A stretch of 64,000 nucleotides of DNA from Cupriavidus cauae. Its GTDB lineage: Bacteria > Pseudomonadota > Gammaproteobacteria > Burkholderiales > Burkholderiaceae. The stretch is from NCBI RefSeq assembly GCF_008632125.1, contig NZ_VWRN01000034.1, positions 186,001-250,000 of the forward strand. Reading direction: 5' to 3'. Under the pieces are notes generated by a model that made no database searches, was not told where the DNA came from, and saw nothing but the letters and a program-made list of their open reading frames with translations. Position numbers and translations under genes: made by a program. Below, one piece after another: positions 52,173 through 61,256 of the stretch (positions within the stretch are counted from its first letter, which is position 1; each line of letters begins with the position of its first letter).

Positions 52173-53279
52173 ATGCAAGACAAGCTCGACGCCTTCCGCG
52201 ATGCCATCCGGCACGCCGCCGCCAGCCGTACGCCGCTGCGCTTCACCGGCGGCGGCAGCAAGGATTTCTACGGCCAGCCGCCCGAGGGCGAGCTGCTGGA
52301 CACGCGCGGCCATGCCGGCATCGTCGACTACGACCCCGCCGAGCTGGTGATCACCGCGCGCTGCGGCACGCCGCTGGCCGAGATCGAGGCGACGCTGGCC
52401 GAACGGCGCCAGATGCTGGCCTTCGAGCCGCCGCACTTCGCCGGCGCCGACGGCGTCAGCCGCGCGACGCTGGGCGGCGCGGTCGCGGCGGGCCTCTCGG
52501 GTCCGCGCCGGCAATCGGTCGGCGCGCTGCGCGACTTCGTGCTCGGCGTGCAGATGATGGACGGCCGCGGCGACACGCTGCAGTTCGGCGGCCAGGTGAT
52601 GAAGAACGTCGCGGGCTACGATGTCTCGCGGCTGATCGCCGGCTCGCTCGGCACGCTGGGCCTGATTCTCGAAGTCTCGCTGAAGGTGCTGCCTGTGCCG
52701 TTCGACGACGCCACGCTGCGTTTTGAACTTGGCGAGGCCGACGCGCTGCAGCGCCTGAACCAGTGGGGCGGCCAGCCGCTGCCGATCGCGGCCTCGGTCT
52801 GGCACGACGGCGTGCTGCACGTGCGGCTGTCCGGCGCGGCGGCGGCGTTGCGCGCCGCGCGCGAGCGTCTCGGCGGCGAGGCGATCGAGCAAGGCGAGGC
52901 GCAGGCCCTGTGGCAAGCGCTGCGCGAGCAGACCCATCCGTTCTTCGCGCCGTCCCATGCCGGCGCGCCGCTGTGGCGCCTGGCGCTGCCGACCACGGCC
53001 GCGCCGCTGGCCCTGCCACCGGCGGCGGGCGGCACGCAGCTGATCGAATGGGGCGGCGGCCAGCGCTGGTGGATTCCCGCGCAGCCGGTACCGGCCGCGC
53101 AGGTGCGCGCCATCGCGCAGGCCGCGGGCGGGCACGCGACGCTGTTCCGTAACGGCGACAAGTCCGAAGGCGTGTTCACGCCGCAGTCGGCGCCGCTGAT
53201 GGCGATCCACGCGCGGCTGAAGGCGGCCTTCGATCCGGCCGGCATCTTCAATCCGGGGCGGCTGTACCCGGACCTCTGA
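52173..53279 (+). CDS. glcE: Glycolate oxidase subunit GlcE
   Basis: A 368-residue FAD-binding subunit. It begins with PLRFTGGGSKDFYG, and VITARCGTPLAEIEATLAE and ATLGGAVAAGLSGPRRQS mark the PCMH FAD domain, followed by VMKNVAGYDVSRLIAGSLG. It lacks the long cap of GlcD, as expected. The 137-bp gap before it is rich in GAACGACAGAAC-like repeats. Confidence 0.94.
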   Translation: MQDKLDAFRDAIRHAAASRTPLRFTGGGSKDFYGQPPEGELLDTRGHAGIVDYDPAELVITARCGTPLAEIEATLAERRQMLAFEPPHFAGADGVSRATLGGAVAAGLSGPRRQSVGALRDFVLGVQMMDGRGDTLQFGGQVMKNVAGYDVSRLIAGSLGTLGLILEVSLKVLPVPFDDATLRFELGEADALQRLNQWGGQPLPIAASVWHDGVLHVRLSGAAAALRAARERLGGEAIEQGEAQALWQALREQTHPFFAPSHAGAPLWRLALPTTAAPLALPPAAGGTQLIEWGGGQRWWIPAQPVPAAQVRAIAQAAGGHATLFRNGDKSEGVFTPQSAPLMAIHARLKAAFDPAGIFNPGRLYPDL

Positions 53280-53287
53280 ATTTGGCG

Positions 53288-53421
53288 CTCCATTCCCGGC
53301 TCCATTCCCGGCTCCATTGCGCGCCATCCCCGATCCGCTAGACAAACGCCCCGGCAAGTCCCCACGACAAACACAGGCGACAAGCCCGACGACAAGCCAA
53401 ACGACAAACCGGCGCGACAAC
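53288..53421. repeat. CTCCATTCCCGG and CGACAA tandem repeats between glcE and glcF
   Basis: Units CTCCATTCCCGG at 53288 and 53300 and a variant at 53312, then a CGACAA-rich stretch (53341-53421) with the hexamer recurring every 9-15 bp. No gene lies here. Confidence 0.75.
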
Positions 53422-53437
53422 CACTCTGGTCCCTATC

Positions 53438-54682
53438 ATGCAAACGACCCTGGCCGATTTCCTCCGCGACACGCCCGATGGCGAAGAAGCCAAGTCCATC
53501 GTCGGCAAGTGCGTGCACTGCGGCTTCTGTACCGCGACCTGTCCGACCTACCAGCTGCTCGGCGACGAGCTCGACGGGCCGCGCGGACGCATCTACCTGA
53601 TGAAGCAGGTGCTGGAAGGCAACCCCGTCACCGAAAGCACGCGCCTGCATCTGGACCGCTGCCTGACCTGCCGCAACTGCGAATCGACCTGCCCGTCGGG
53701 CGTGACCTACGGCCGGCTGGTCGATATCGGCCGCCAGGTCGTCGACGAGCGGCTGGCCGAGCAGGGCCTGCATCGTCCGGCACGCCAGCGCATCGCGCGC
53801 TGGGTGCTGCGCGAAGGGCTGACGCGCCCGCGCCTGTTCGGCGCGGCGATGCGCATGGGACAGCTGGTGCGTCCGCTGCTGCCCGAGGTGCTGCGCAACA
53901 AGGTGCCGGTGGCCGCGCCGGCCGGCGCGTGGCCGCAACGCGAGCACGCCCGCAAGATGCTGCTGCTGGCCGGCTGCGTGCAGCCGTCGATGTCGCCCGA
54001 CATCAATGCCGCGACCGCGCGCGTGTTCGATCGTCTCGGCGTGCAGATGGTGGTCGCGCCCGAGGCAGGTTGTTGCGGGGCAATCCGCTACCACAATGGC
54101 GACCATCCGGGCGGGCTCGACAATATGCGCCGCAATATCGATGCATGGTGGCCGCACGTCGAGGCCGGCGCCGAAGCCATCGTGATGAACGCCTCGGGCT
54201 GCGGCGTGATGGTCAAGGAGTACGGCCATCTGCTGCGCCATGACCCGAAGTACGCCGAACGCGCGGCGCGCATCTCGGCGCTGACGCGCGATGTGTCCGA
54301 ACTGCTGCCCGCGTTTGCCGAGCCGCTGCAACGCCTGGCCGAGGCTGCGCCGCCGCCCGCGCAGCGCGTCGCATGGCACCCGCCCTGCACGCTGCAGCAC
54401 GGCCAGCAGATTCGCGGCAAGGTGGAGGCGCTCTTGACCGCACTCGGCGTGGAGGTCAAACTCTGCGCTGACAGCCACCTGTGCTGCGGATCGGCGGGTA
54501 CCTACTCGGTGTTGCAGCCGGACCTGGCCTATCGCCTGCGCGACGACAAGCTCGCCAAACTGCAGGCCACGCAGCCGGACACCATCGTGTCCGCCAATAT
54601 CGGCTGCATCACCCATCTGCAAAGCGGCACGCAGACGCCGGTGCTGCACTGGATCGAACTGGTGGATCGCATGCTCGGTTGA
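53438..54682 (+). CDS. glcF: Glycolate oxidase iron-sulfur subunit GlcF
   Basis: A 414-residue electron-transfer subunit. Two ferredoxin-like 4Fe-4S motifs, CVHCGFCTATCPT (about residues 26-38) and CLTCRNCESTCPSGV (about 76-90), are followed by two cysteine-rich CCG domains (GCVQPSMSPDIN ... GCCGAIRYHN and HPPCTLQH ... LCCGSAG). It completes GlcDEF. Confidence 0.95.
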   Translation: MQTTLADFLRDTPDGEEAKSIVGKCVHCGFCTATCPTYQLLGDELDGPRGRIYLMKQVLEGNPVTESTRLHLDRCLTCRNCESTCPSGVTYGRLVDIGRQVVDERLAEQGLHRPARQRIARWVLREGLTRPRLFGAAMRMGQLVRPLLPEVLRNKVPVAAPAGAWPQREHARKMLLLAGCVQPSMSPDINAATARVFDRLGVQMVVAPEAGCCGAIRYHNGDHPGGLDNMRRNIDAWWPHVEAGAEAIVMNASGCGVMVKEYGHLLRHDPKYAERAARISALTRDVSELLPAFAEPLQRLAEAAPPPAQRVAWHPPCTLQHGQQIRGKVEALLTALGVEVKLCADSHLCCGSAGTYSVLQPDLAYRLRDDKLAKLQATQPDTIVSANIGCITHLQSGTQTPVLHWIELVDRMLG

Positions 54683-54750
54683 CGGTGCGCGGGAGGCTGC
54701 CGCCGGTGGAATCGCGGTGATTCCGCCTGGCCGACCAACCTGCCCCTCGC

Positions 54751-55167
54751 ATGCTCCAGACGCTTGCCATCCTGCTGGTATTCCAATCCGTGGGCGAGGT
54801 GTTCAGCTACGCGCTGCGCCTGCCCGTGCCCGGTCCCGTGATCGGCATGATCCTGCTGTTCTGCTGGCTCGCGATCGACGATCGCCTGCTGGCGATCATC
54901 CAGGGCACCACCGCCGAGCTGCTCAAGCATCTGTCGCTGCTGTTCGTGCCGGCCGGCGTCGGCATCATGGTGCACGGCAGCCGTATCGGCGGCGAATGGA
55001 TGCCGATCATCGTCGCGCTGGTGTTGTCGACCTGGCTGGCGATCGCCACCACGGCGCTGGTCACGCGCGCGCTGATGCGCAAACCCCCGGCCTCCCCGGC
55101 GTCCTCGGCGTCCTCCGCCGGCCCCTCCGCGGACGATGCCGCCACCGACGCGGGAGAGCGCCAATGA
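54751..55167 (+). CDS. CidA/LrgA family membrane protein
   Basis: A 138-residue holin-like protein with four hydrophobic segments, including LPVPGPVIGMILLFCWLA and LSLLFVPAGVGIMVH. The C-terminal 30 residues are a low-complexity Ser/Ala/Pro tail. It pairs with the overlapping LrgB gene (ATGA). The pair controls murein hydrolase activity in some bacteria and pyruvate or glycolate movement in others (the plant homologue PLGG1). The location after glcDEF makes glycolate transport a reasonable guess. Confidence 0.9.
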   Translation: MLQTLAILLVFQSVGEVFSYALRLPVPGPVIGMILLFCWLAIDDRLLAIIQGTTAELLKHLSLLFVPAGVGIMVHGSRIGGEWMPIIVALVLSTWLAIATTALVTRALMRKPPASPASSASSAGPSADDAATDAGERQ

Positions 55168-55886
55168 CCCCGCGCCTGAACGAGATCTGGGTCTATCTGG
55201 CCGCCAGCCCGCTGCTCGGGCTGACCGCGACGCTGCTGGCCTATGTGTTCGCCTTCCGCATCTACGAACGCGCGCGTTTCTCGCCGCTGGCCAATCCGGT
55301 GATGATCTCGGTCGCGCTGCTGGTCGCAGTGCTGACGGTGACCGGCACGCCGTACCAGACCTACTTCGACGGCGCGCAATTCGTGCACTTCCTGCTTGGT
55401 CCGGCCACGGTGGCGCTGGCGGTGCCGCTCTACCAGCAGCTGCCGAAGCTGCGCGCGCACGTGCTGCCGCTGCTCGGCGGGCTGCTGGCCGGCTCGCTGG
55501 TCGCGGTGGTGTCGGCGGTCGGCATCGCCTGGCTGCTGGGCGCTTCTCCCGAGGTGGTGCGCTCGCTGGCGCCCAAGTCGGTGACCATTCCGATCGCGAT
55601 GGGCGTGGCCGAGAAGATCGGCGGCCTGCCGTCGCTGACCGCGGTGCTGGTGATGGGCACCGGCATCATCGGCGCGATCAGCGCGACCAAGATCCTGAAC
55701 CTGCTCGGCATGCGCGACTACAGCGTGCGCGGCTTCGCCACCGGGCTGGCGGCGCACGGCATCGGTACCGCACGGGCCTTCCAGGTCAATCAGGAGGCCG
55801 GCGCCTTTGCCGCGCTCGGCATGGGCCTGAACGGCGTGCTGACCGCGGTGCTGGTGCCCTTGCTGGCGACGTGGATGCCGCGCTGA
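55164..55886 (+). CDS. LrgB family membrane protein
   Basis: A 240-residue inner-membrane protein with about seven to eight hydrophobic segments and the family motifs FLLGPATVALAVPLYQQ, SLAPKSVTIPIAMGVAEKIGG and GLAAHGIGTARAFQ. It overlaps the LrgA gene by four bases. Together they resemble bacterial halves of the plastid glycolate/glycerate transporter. Confidence 0.94.
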   Translation: MTPRLNEIWVYLAASPLLGLTATLLAYVFAFRIYERARFSPLANPVMISVALLVAVLTVTGTPYQTYFDGAQFVHFLLGPATVALAVPLYQQLPKLRAHVLPLLGGLLAGSLVAVVSAVGIAWLLGASPEVVRSLAPKSVTIPIAMGVAEKIGGLPSLTAVLVMGTGIIGAISATKILNLLGMRDYSVRGFATGLAAHGIGTARAFQVNQEAGAFAALGMGLNGVLTAVLVPLLATWMPR

Positions 55887-56061
55887 GCCGGGCTTCGCGG
55901 CTGGTACACGCAAGCATGCGCTTGGGCGTGCCTGGGCCCGTGTCTGAACGCGGGCCTGGGCGCGCCTGAGCCTGGCTGAGGTTCCTGAACGCAGCCAAAC
56001 GCATCCAAGCACGCTCGCGCCCGGCGCCGCAGGACCGAACGACAACCGAAGGGAGAACGCG

Positions 56062-57618
56062 ATGGTACTGAAGCTCGCTCTGGCGCTCGTCTCGCTGTTC
56101 GTGCTGTGGGGCGCGCTGGCGCCCGACCAGCTCGGCACCACCATGCAATGGCTGCTGACGGGCGTGATCGCGCGCTTCGGCTGGTTCTACCTGCTGTCGA
56201 TGTTCGGCTTCCTGGTGTTCGCGCTGTACCTGGCGTTCGGCCGCTTCGGCAGCATCCGGCTCGGCGGGGAGGACGCCGAGCCGCAGTTCCACCGGCTCAG
56301 CTGGTTCTCGATGCTGTTCGCCGCCGGCATGGGCATCGGCCTGGTCTTCTGGGGCGTGGCCGAGCCGGTCTCCCACCTGATCAAGCCGCCGCTCGGCCTC
56401 GAAGCGCTGACGCCGCAGGCGGCCGGCACCGGGCTGCGCTACGCCTTCTTCCACTGGGGGCTGCATCCGTGGGCGGCCTACTCGATCGTCGCGCTGGCGC
56501 TGGCCTTCTTCCAGTTCAACCGCGACCGGCCGATGCTGATCAGCACCACCTTCGAGCCGCTGATCGGCGAGCGCGCCAACGGGCCACTCGGCAAATGGAT
56601 CGACGTGCTGGCGCTGATCGCCACCGCCTTCGGCGTGGCCACCTCGCTGGGACTGGGCGCGCTGCAGATCAATGCCGGCCTGTACCGGGTGTTCGGCATA
56701 CCCAACGATATCGCGGTCGAGCTGATCATCATCGCGGTCGCCGGCGCGCTGTACATCCTGTCGTCGCTGAGCGGCCTGACGCGCGGCATCCAGTGGCTCA
56801 GCAACCTGAACATGGTGCTGGCCGTGCTGCTGCTGTTGACGGTGTTCGTGCTGGGGCCGACGTCGTTCATCCTGGACGCGCTGACCACCACGGTCGGCGC
56901 CTACCTGGACAACCTGGTCGGCATGAGCATGCGCATGACGCCGTTCAGCAAGGGCACCTGGGTCGCCGACTGGACGCTGTTCTACTGGGCCTGGTGGATC
57001 GCGTGGGCGCCCTTCGTGGGCACCTTCATCGCGCGCATCTCGAAGGGCCGCACCATCCGCGAGTTCATCGTCGGCGTGCTGCTGGCGCCGACGCTGATCA
57101 GCTTCCTGTGGTTCGGCGTCTTTGGCGGCGCGGGGCTGTATGCGTCGATGTTCGAGAACGTGCCGGTGGTGCAGGCGGTGCAGCAGGACCCCTCGCTGGC
57201 GCTGTTCGCGCTGCTGGAGGCCTACCCGGCGGCGACGCTGACCTCGATCCTGGCGATCGTGCTGGTCACGGTGTTCTTCGTGACCTCGGCCGACTCGGCC
57301 ACCTTCGTGCTCGGCATGATGTCCGACCACGGCAATCCGCGTCCGCCGGCGCGGCTCAAGCTGATCTGGGGCGTGCTGATCGCGCTGATCGCCGGGGTGC
57401 TGCTGGTGTCCGGCGGGCTGAAGGGGCTGCAGTCGATGTCGATCCTGGCGGCGCTGCCCTTCGCGGTGGTGATGGCGGCGATGTGCTTCAGCCTGTTCCG
57501 CGCGCTCGACGAGGAATCGAACCGGCTGGAGCGCCGCCACCGCGCGCGCGACCGGCTGCTGGAGCGGCTGCTGCGCGACCGCGAGACCCAGCCGCCGGCG
57601 GGGCCGCCGCAGGACTGA
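56062..57618 (+). CDS. BCCT family betaine/choline/carnitine-type transporter
   Basis: A 518-residue secondary transporter with about 12 membrane segments. The family signatures are FAAGMGIGLVFWGVAEPVSH and FYWAWWIAWAPFVGTFIARI followed by SKGRTIREF. The C-terminal tail is charged. The substrate is not determinable. The N-terminus has no long hydrophilic extension. It is preceded by a 175-bp gap of GCCTGGGC-type repeats. Confidence 0.94.
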   Translation: MVLKLALALVSLFVLWGALAPDQLGTTMQWLLTGVIARFGWFYLLSMFGFLVFALYLAFGRFGSIRLGGEDAEPQFHRLSWFSMLFAAGMGIGLVFWGVAEPVSHLIKPPLGLEALTPQAAGTGLRYAFFHWGLHPWAAYSIVALALAFFQFNRDRPMLISTTFEPLIGERANGPLGKWIDVLALIATAFGVATSLGLGALQINAGLYRVFGIPNDIAVELIIIAVAGALYILSSLSGLTRGIQWLSNLNMVLAVLLLLTVFVLGPTSFILDALTTTVGAYLDNLVGMSMRMTPFSKGTWVADWTLFYWAWWIAWAPFVGTFIARISKGRTIREFIVGVLLAPTLISFLWFGVFGGAGLYASMFENVPVVQAVQQDPSLALFALLEAYPAATLTSILAIVLVTVFFVTSADSATFVLGMMSDHGNPRPPARLKLIWGVLIALIAGVLLVSGGLKGLQSMSILAALPFAVVMAAMCFSLFRALDEESNRLERRHRARDRLLERLLRDRETQPPAGPPQD

Positions 57619-57646
57619 GCCCCCGGGCGCCGGCCAGCATCGGCTC

Positions 57647-57770
57647 AGCGCGGTTTCGGCGCAGGTTTCGGCGCAGGTTTCGGCGCAGGTTTCGGCGCAG
57701 GTTCGGCGCAGGTTCGGCGCAGGTTCGGCGCAGGTTCGGCGCGAGTTGGGCGCGAGTTGGGCGCGGGTTC
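57647..57770. repeat. Tandem repeat of 12- then 11-bp units (GGCGCAGGTTTC / GGCGCAGGTTC)
   Basis: After a partial unit come three exact copies of GGCGCAGGTTTC (57658-57693), then four exact copies of GGCGCAGGTTC (57694-57737), two of GGCGCGAGTTG and one GGCGCGGGTTC. The change from 12 to 11 bp by loss of one T shows slippage followed by amplification. It lies between the BCCT gene and the peroxidase stop. Confidence 0.95.
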
Positions 57771-57790
57771 GGCCGGCTGCGGCTTCCGCT

Positions 57791-58285
57791 TCAGCGCGCC
57801 GGCTCGGCCAGCAGCGTCTCGATGTCGGCCTCGATGTCCTCGGGCTTGGTGGTCGGCGCATAGCGCTTGTACACCGTGCCGTCGCGGCGCAGCAGGAACT
57901 TGGTGAAGTTCCACTTGATCGCCTCGATGCCGAGCAGGCCGGGCTTCTGCCCGGTCAGCCAGCGATACAGCGGATGCGCGTTGGCGCCGTTAACGTCGAT
58001 CTTGGCGAACATCGGAAAGCTGACCTGGAAGCGCGTTTCGCAGAACTGGCCGATCTGCTGCGCATCGCCGGGCTCCTGCTTGCCGAACTGGTTGCACGGG
58101 AAGCCGAGTACCGCGAAACCGCGCCCGGCATGGCGCTCGTGCAGCCGCTGCAGGCCGGCGTACTGCGGCGTGAAGCCGCATTCGCTGGCGGTATTGACGA
58201 TCAGCAGCACCTTGCCCTCGAACTGCGATAGCGAAACCGGCTGGCCGGCCAGCGATTCGGCGCTGAACTGGTAGACGTTGTCCAT
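57791..58285 (-). CDS. Glutathione peroxidase family protein (BtuE-like)
   Basis: A 164-residue thiol peroxidase. The active Cys is Cys36 in NTASECGFTPQY, the catalytic Gln is in GFPCNQFGKQEPG (about 61-73), and the Trp is in IKWNFTKFL. It is a cysteine, not selenocysteine, form and probably uses thioredoxin or glutathione. I set the start at MDNVYQFSAESLAG; the same frame stays open far upstream without family sequence. Divergent from yggS. Confidence 0.94.
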   Translation of the reverse strand: MDNVYQFSAESLAGQPVSLSQFEGKVLLIVNTASECGFTPQYAGLQRLHERHAGRGFAVLGFPCNQFGKQEPGDAQQIGQFCETRFQVSFPMFAKIDVNGANAHPLYRWLTGQKPGLLGIEAIKWNFTKFLLRRDGTVYKRYAPTTKPEDIEADIETLLAEPAR

Positions 58286-58323
58286 GGCGTGTTCCTGTCG
58301 GCGAATGGGTTGGGAGCAAACAC

Positions 58324-58329
58324 TATAAT
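58324..58329 (+). promoter_or_regulatory. TATAAT -10 element upstream of yggS
   Basis: Consensus hexamer 46 bp before the yggS ATG, with no clear -35. Confidence 0.45.
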
Positions 58330-58375
58330 GGCCTACCCCTTGTTGCCAACCGTTTCTTTCGATGTTTGCCGAACC

Positions 58376-59104
58376 ATGTCGGTCATAGCCGCGAATCTCC
58401 AAACCGTGCGGCGTCGCCTTGCCGCCGCCGAACTCGAGGCGGGCCGATCGGCCGGCGAGGTGTCGCTGCTGGCGGTGTCCAAGACCTTCCCGCCCGGCGC
58501 GGTACGCACGGCCTTCGAGGCAGGCCAGCGCGCCTTCGGCGAGAACTATGTGCAGGAAGGCCTGGACAAGATCGCCGCGCTGGCATCGCTGCGCGAGCAG
58601 CTGTCGTGGCACTTCATCGGTCCCCTGCAAAGCAACAAGACGCGCGCGGTGGCCGAGCACTTCGACTGGGTGCATTCGGTCGACCGGCTGCGCATCGCCG
58701 AGCGGCTGTCGGCGCAGCGCCCCGCCTCGATGGGACCGCTGCAGGTCTGCATCCAGGTCAATATCAGCGGCGAGGCCAGCAAGAGCGGCGTCGCGCCGGC
58801 CGACGTGCTGGCCCTCGCGCGCGCCATCGCGCCGCTGCCCAATCTGCATCTGCGGGGGCTGATGGCCATTCCCGAGCCGGCGGACGATATCGCGGCGCAG
58901 CGCCGCCCCTTCGCCGCGCTGCGCGCGCTGCTGGCCGCGTTGCGCGAGGACGGCCTGGCGGTCGACACGCTGTCGATGGGCATGTCCGGCGACCTCGAGG
59001 CGGCGGTGGCCGAAGGCGCGACGATCGTGCGGGTCGGCACCGCGATCTTCGGCGCCCGTCCGCGGCCGGCCGAAAGCGGCATGAACCCGGCCGGCGCGCC
59101 GTGA
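58376..59104 (+). CDS. yggS: YggS family pyridoxal phosphate homeostasis protein
   Basis: A 242-residue PLP-binding, TIM-barrel protein (COG0325) involved in PLP homeostasis. The PLP Lys is Lys36 in LLAVSKTFPP. GENYVQEGLDK, WHFIGPLQSNKTR, and SMGMSGDLEAAVAEGATIVR with the C-terminal VRVGTAIFG are conserved. proC follows on the same strand, a common pair. Confidence 0.95.
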   Translation: MSVIAANLQTVRRRLAAAELEAGRSAGEVSLLAVSKTFPPGAVRTAFEAGQRAFGENYVQEGLDKIAALASLREQLSWHFIGPLQSNKTRAVAEHFDWVHSVDRLRIAERLSAQRPASMGPLQVCIQVNISGEASKSGVAPADVLALARAIAPLPNLHLRGLMAIPEPADDIAAQRRPFAALRALLAALREDGLAVDTLSMGMSGDLEAAVAEGATIVRVGTAIFGARPRPAESGMNPAGAP

Positions 59105-59170
59105 TGCGGCCCTGATGCGGCCCTGACGCTGCCCGGGCTGGCGCGAACCGTCCCGGGACCGGCTGCCGAC

Positions 59171-59202
59171 GTTCCGATTTCCCGATTCCCCGATTCCCGA
59201 CT
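59171..59202 (+). repeat. GATTCCC tandem repeat in the proC leader
   Basis: CCGATTTCCCGATTCCCCGATTCCCG-type units of about 8 bp end 17 bp before the proC start, in the sense orientation. The same kind of run precedes dut and katA. Confidence 0.8.
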
Positions 59203-59219
59203 CACAGCGAGACCCACCC

Positions 59220-60059
59220 ATGCTCACCACTCTGACCTTCGGCTTCGTCGGCGGCGGCAACCTCGCCACCGCCCTGATCGGCGGCCTGATCGCCCGCGGC
59301 GTGCCGCCTTCGTCGATCCGCGTCGCCGATCCCTACGCGCCCGCGCGCGAACGGCTGGCGCGCGAGCAGCGCGTGCATACCGTCGAGACGCCCGACGTCG
59401 AACTGGCCGGCAGCGACGTGATCGTGATGGCGACCAAGCCGCAGCAGTTCCGCGAGGCGGCCGAGCAGCTGCTGCCGCATCTGCGCACCGCCGGCAGCCG
59501 CGGCCTGGTGGTCAGCGTGGCCGCCGGCATTCGCCTGCAGGACATCCAGCGCTGGCTCGGCGGCCATGCGCGCGTGGTGCGCTCGATGCCCAATACGCCG
59601 GCGCTGGCCGGCAAGGGCATGACGGGGCTGAGCGCGCCGGCCGCCCTGTCGGCCGAGGACCGCGCCGTCGCCACCGCGCTGGCCGAGGCGGTCGGCCAAT
59701 GCCTGTGGCTGGACAACGATGCGCAGATGGACGCGGTCACCGCGGTCTCGGGCAGCGGCCCGGCCTATGTGTTCTACGTGATCGAGGCGATGGAGCGCGC
59801 CGCCACCGAGCTGGGCCTGAGCGCGGCGCAAGGCCGCCAGCTGGCGATCGAGACCTTCCGCGGCGCGGCCGCGCTGGCGGCGCAATCGAGCGAGCCGGTC
59901 GCGACGCTGCGCGAGCGTGTGACGTCCAAGGGCGGCACCACCTACGCGGCGCTGACGGTACTGGAGCAGTCGGGCGTGGGCGAGGCCTTCGTCAAGGCCG
60001 TGCACGCCGCGGCGGCGCGCGGCGCGGAAATGGGCGAGGAATTCGGCCGCGAGGGTTGA
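59220..60059 (+). CDS. proC: Pyrroline-5-carboxylate reductase
   Basis: Final step of proline synthesis. The 279 residues have the N-terminal Rossmann GFVGGGNLATALIGG, RSMPNTPALAGKGMTGLSA and SGSGPAYVFYVIEAM, with the C-terminal VTSKGGTTYAAL. Family length. It converges on ubiA across a palindromic element. Confidence 0.96.
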   Translation: MLTTLTFGFVGGGNLATALIGGLIARGVPPSSIRVADPYAPARERLAREQRVHTVETPDVELAGSDVIVMATKPQQFREAAEQLLPHLRTAGSRGLVVSVAAGIRLQDIQRWLGGHARVVRSMPNTPALAGKGMTGLSAPAALSAEDRAVATALAEAVGQCLWLDNDAQMDAVTAVSGSGPAYVFYVIEAMERAATELGLSAAQGRQLAIETFRGAAALAAQSSEPVATLRERVTSKGGTTYAALTVLEQSGVGEAFVKAVHAAAARGAEMGEEFGREG

Positions 60060-60076
60060 GGCGGGATTGCAGGACG

Positions 60077-60158
60077 GTCGTCCCCGCGCAGGCGGGGAGA
60101 CCGCGACTTTCCGGCGCCGCTCGTTCCCGAGGTCGCTGGTCCCCTATGCGGGAACGAC
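60077..60158. repeat. Mosaic palindromic repeat element between proC and ubiA
   Basis: The outer arms GTCGTCCCCGC (60077-60087) and GCGGGAACGAC (60148-60158) pair at 10 of 11 positions. Inside the left arm CCCCGC-GCAG-GCGGGG (60082-60097) forms its own perfect hairpin, and related TTCCCGAGG and TCCCCTATGCGGG fragments follow. This is like dispersed GTCGTTCCCGC-type repeats of Burkholderiales. Confidence 0.65.
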
Positions 60159-60162
60159 AGGA

Positions 60163-61020
60163 CTACCGCAGCGCGTACGCCAGCGCGGTGCCGGCAAACA
60201 CCCAGGCGCCCAGCCAGTTGTTGTGGCGGAACGCCGCGAAGCACTGCATGCGGTCGCGCCCGCGGATCAGCGTGTAGTGGTACACGGCGGTCGCCGCGGC
60301 CGCCGCCAGGCCGAGCCAGTACGGCCAACCCAGTCCGAGCATGCCACCGGCCAGCGCCATCAGCGCCAGGAAGCCGGCGTAGCAGATCATGATCGCCGCG
60401 ACATCGAAGCGGCCGAACGTGATGGCCGAAGTCTTCATGCCGATCAGCAGATCGTCGTCGCGATCGACCATCGCATACGCGGTGTCGTAGGCGACCGACC
60501 AGAACACATTGGCCAGCAGCATCAGCCAGGCCACCGGTGGCACCTGCTCCTGCACCGCGGCGAAGGCCATCGGGATACCGAAGCCGAACGCGATGCCCAG
60601 GTACGCCTGCGGAATCGCGAAGAAGCGCTTGAAGAAGGGATAGGTCGCCGCAACGATCACCGCCACCACCGACAGCCACTTGGTCAGCGCATTGAGCGGC
60701 AGGATCAGCAGGAAGGCCAGCACGGCCAGCGTGCCGGCCACCGCCAGCGCCTCCCAGGGCTGGATGCGCCCGGCTGTCAGCGGCCGCTCGCGGGTGCGCT
60801 TCACATGCTTGTCGAAGTCGCGGTCGGCCCAGTCGTTCATCGCGCAGCCGGCCGAGCGCATCAGGAACGTACCGACCACGAAGATCCAGAAGATGGGCCA
60901 CGGCGGCGGCCCGCCGGCGGCCATCCACAGCGCCCACAAGGTCGGCCACAGCAGCAGCAGCGTGCCGATCGGCTTGTCGATGCGCACCAGGCGCGCGTAC
61001 AGGGCGAGACGTTCGAACAT
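60163..61020 (-). CDS. ubiA: 4-hydroxybenzoate octaprenyltransferase
   Basis: Inner-membrane prenyltransferase of ubiquinone synthesis, 285 residues with eight to nine hydrophobic segments. The two Asp-rich motifs NDWADRDFD and [12 protein letters not shown] bind the Mg-diphosphate. It begins [21 protein letters not shown]. The frame is open 60 codons upstream with no family sequence. The gap to dps (61021-61256) is full of GGATCGG-like repeats. Confidence 0.95.
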   Translation of the reverse strand: MFERLALYARLVRIDKPIGTLLLLWPTLWALWMAAGGPPPWPIFWIFVVGTFLMRSAGCAMNDWADRDFDKHVKRTRERPLTAGRIQPWEALAVAGTLAVLAFLLILPLNALTKWLSVVAVIVAATYPFFKRFFAIPQAYLGIAFGFGIPMAFAAVQEQVPPVAWLMLLANVFWSVAYDTAYAMVDRDDDLLIGMKTSAITFGRFDVAAIMICYAGFLALMALAGGMLGLGWPYWLGLAAAAATAVYHYTLIRGRDRMQCFAAFRHNNWLGAWVFAGTALAYALR

Positions 61021-61256
61021 CGGGGTCGGGTGGTGGGACGGGGACAGCGGCACGGGATTGGCGGAGGGATCGGGAGCGGCGAGGGATCGGAAGGACCGGC
61101 GAGGGACCAGGATGGAGCGGACGAGGATCGGATCAGGATCGGCATCGTGGCCCGGCGGTCGCGGGCAGATCGATCGCCCCTGGCGAGGCCCCTGCCACAA
61201 CCTGGAACGATACGCCGCCGGCGCGGCGGCGGCGCATCGTCAGGACGCGAGCCTGC

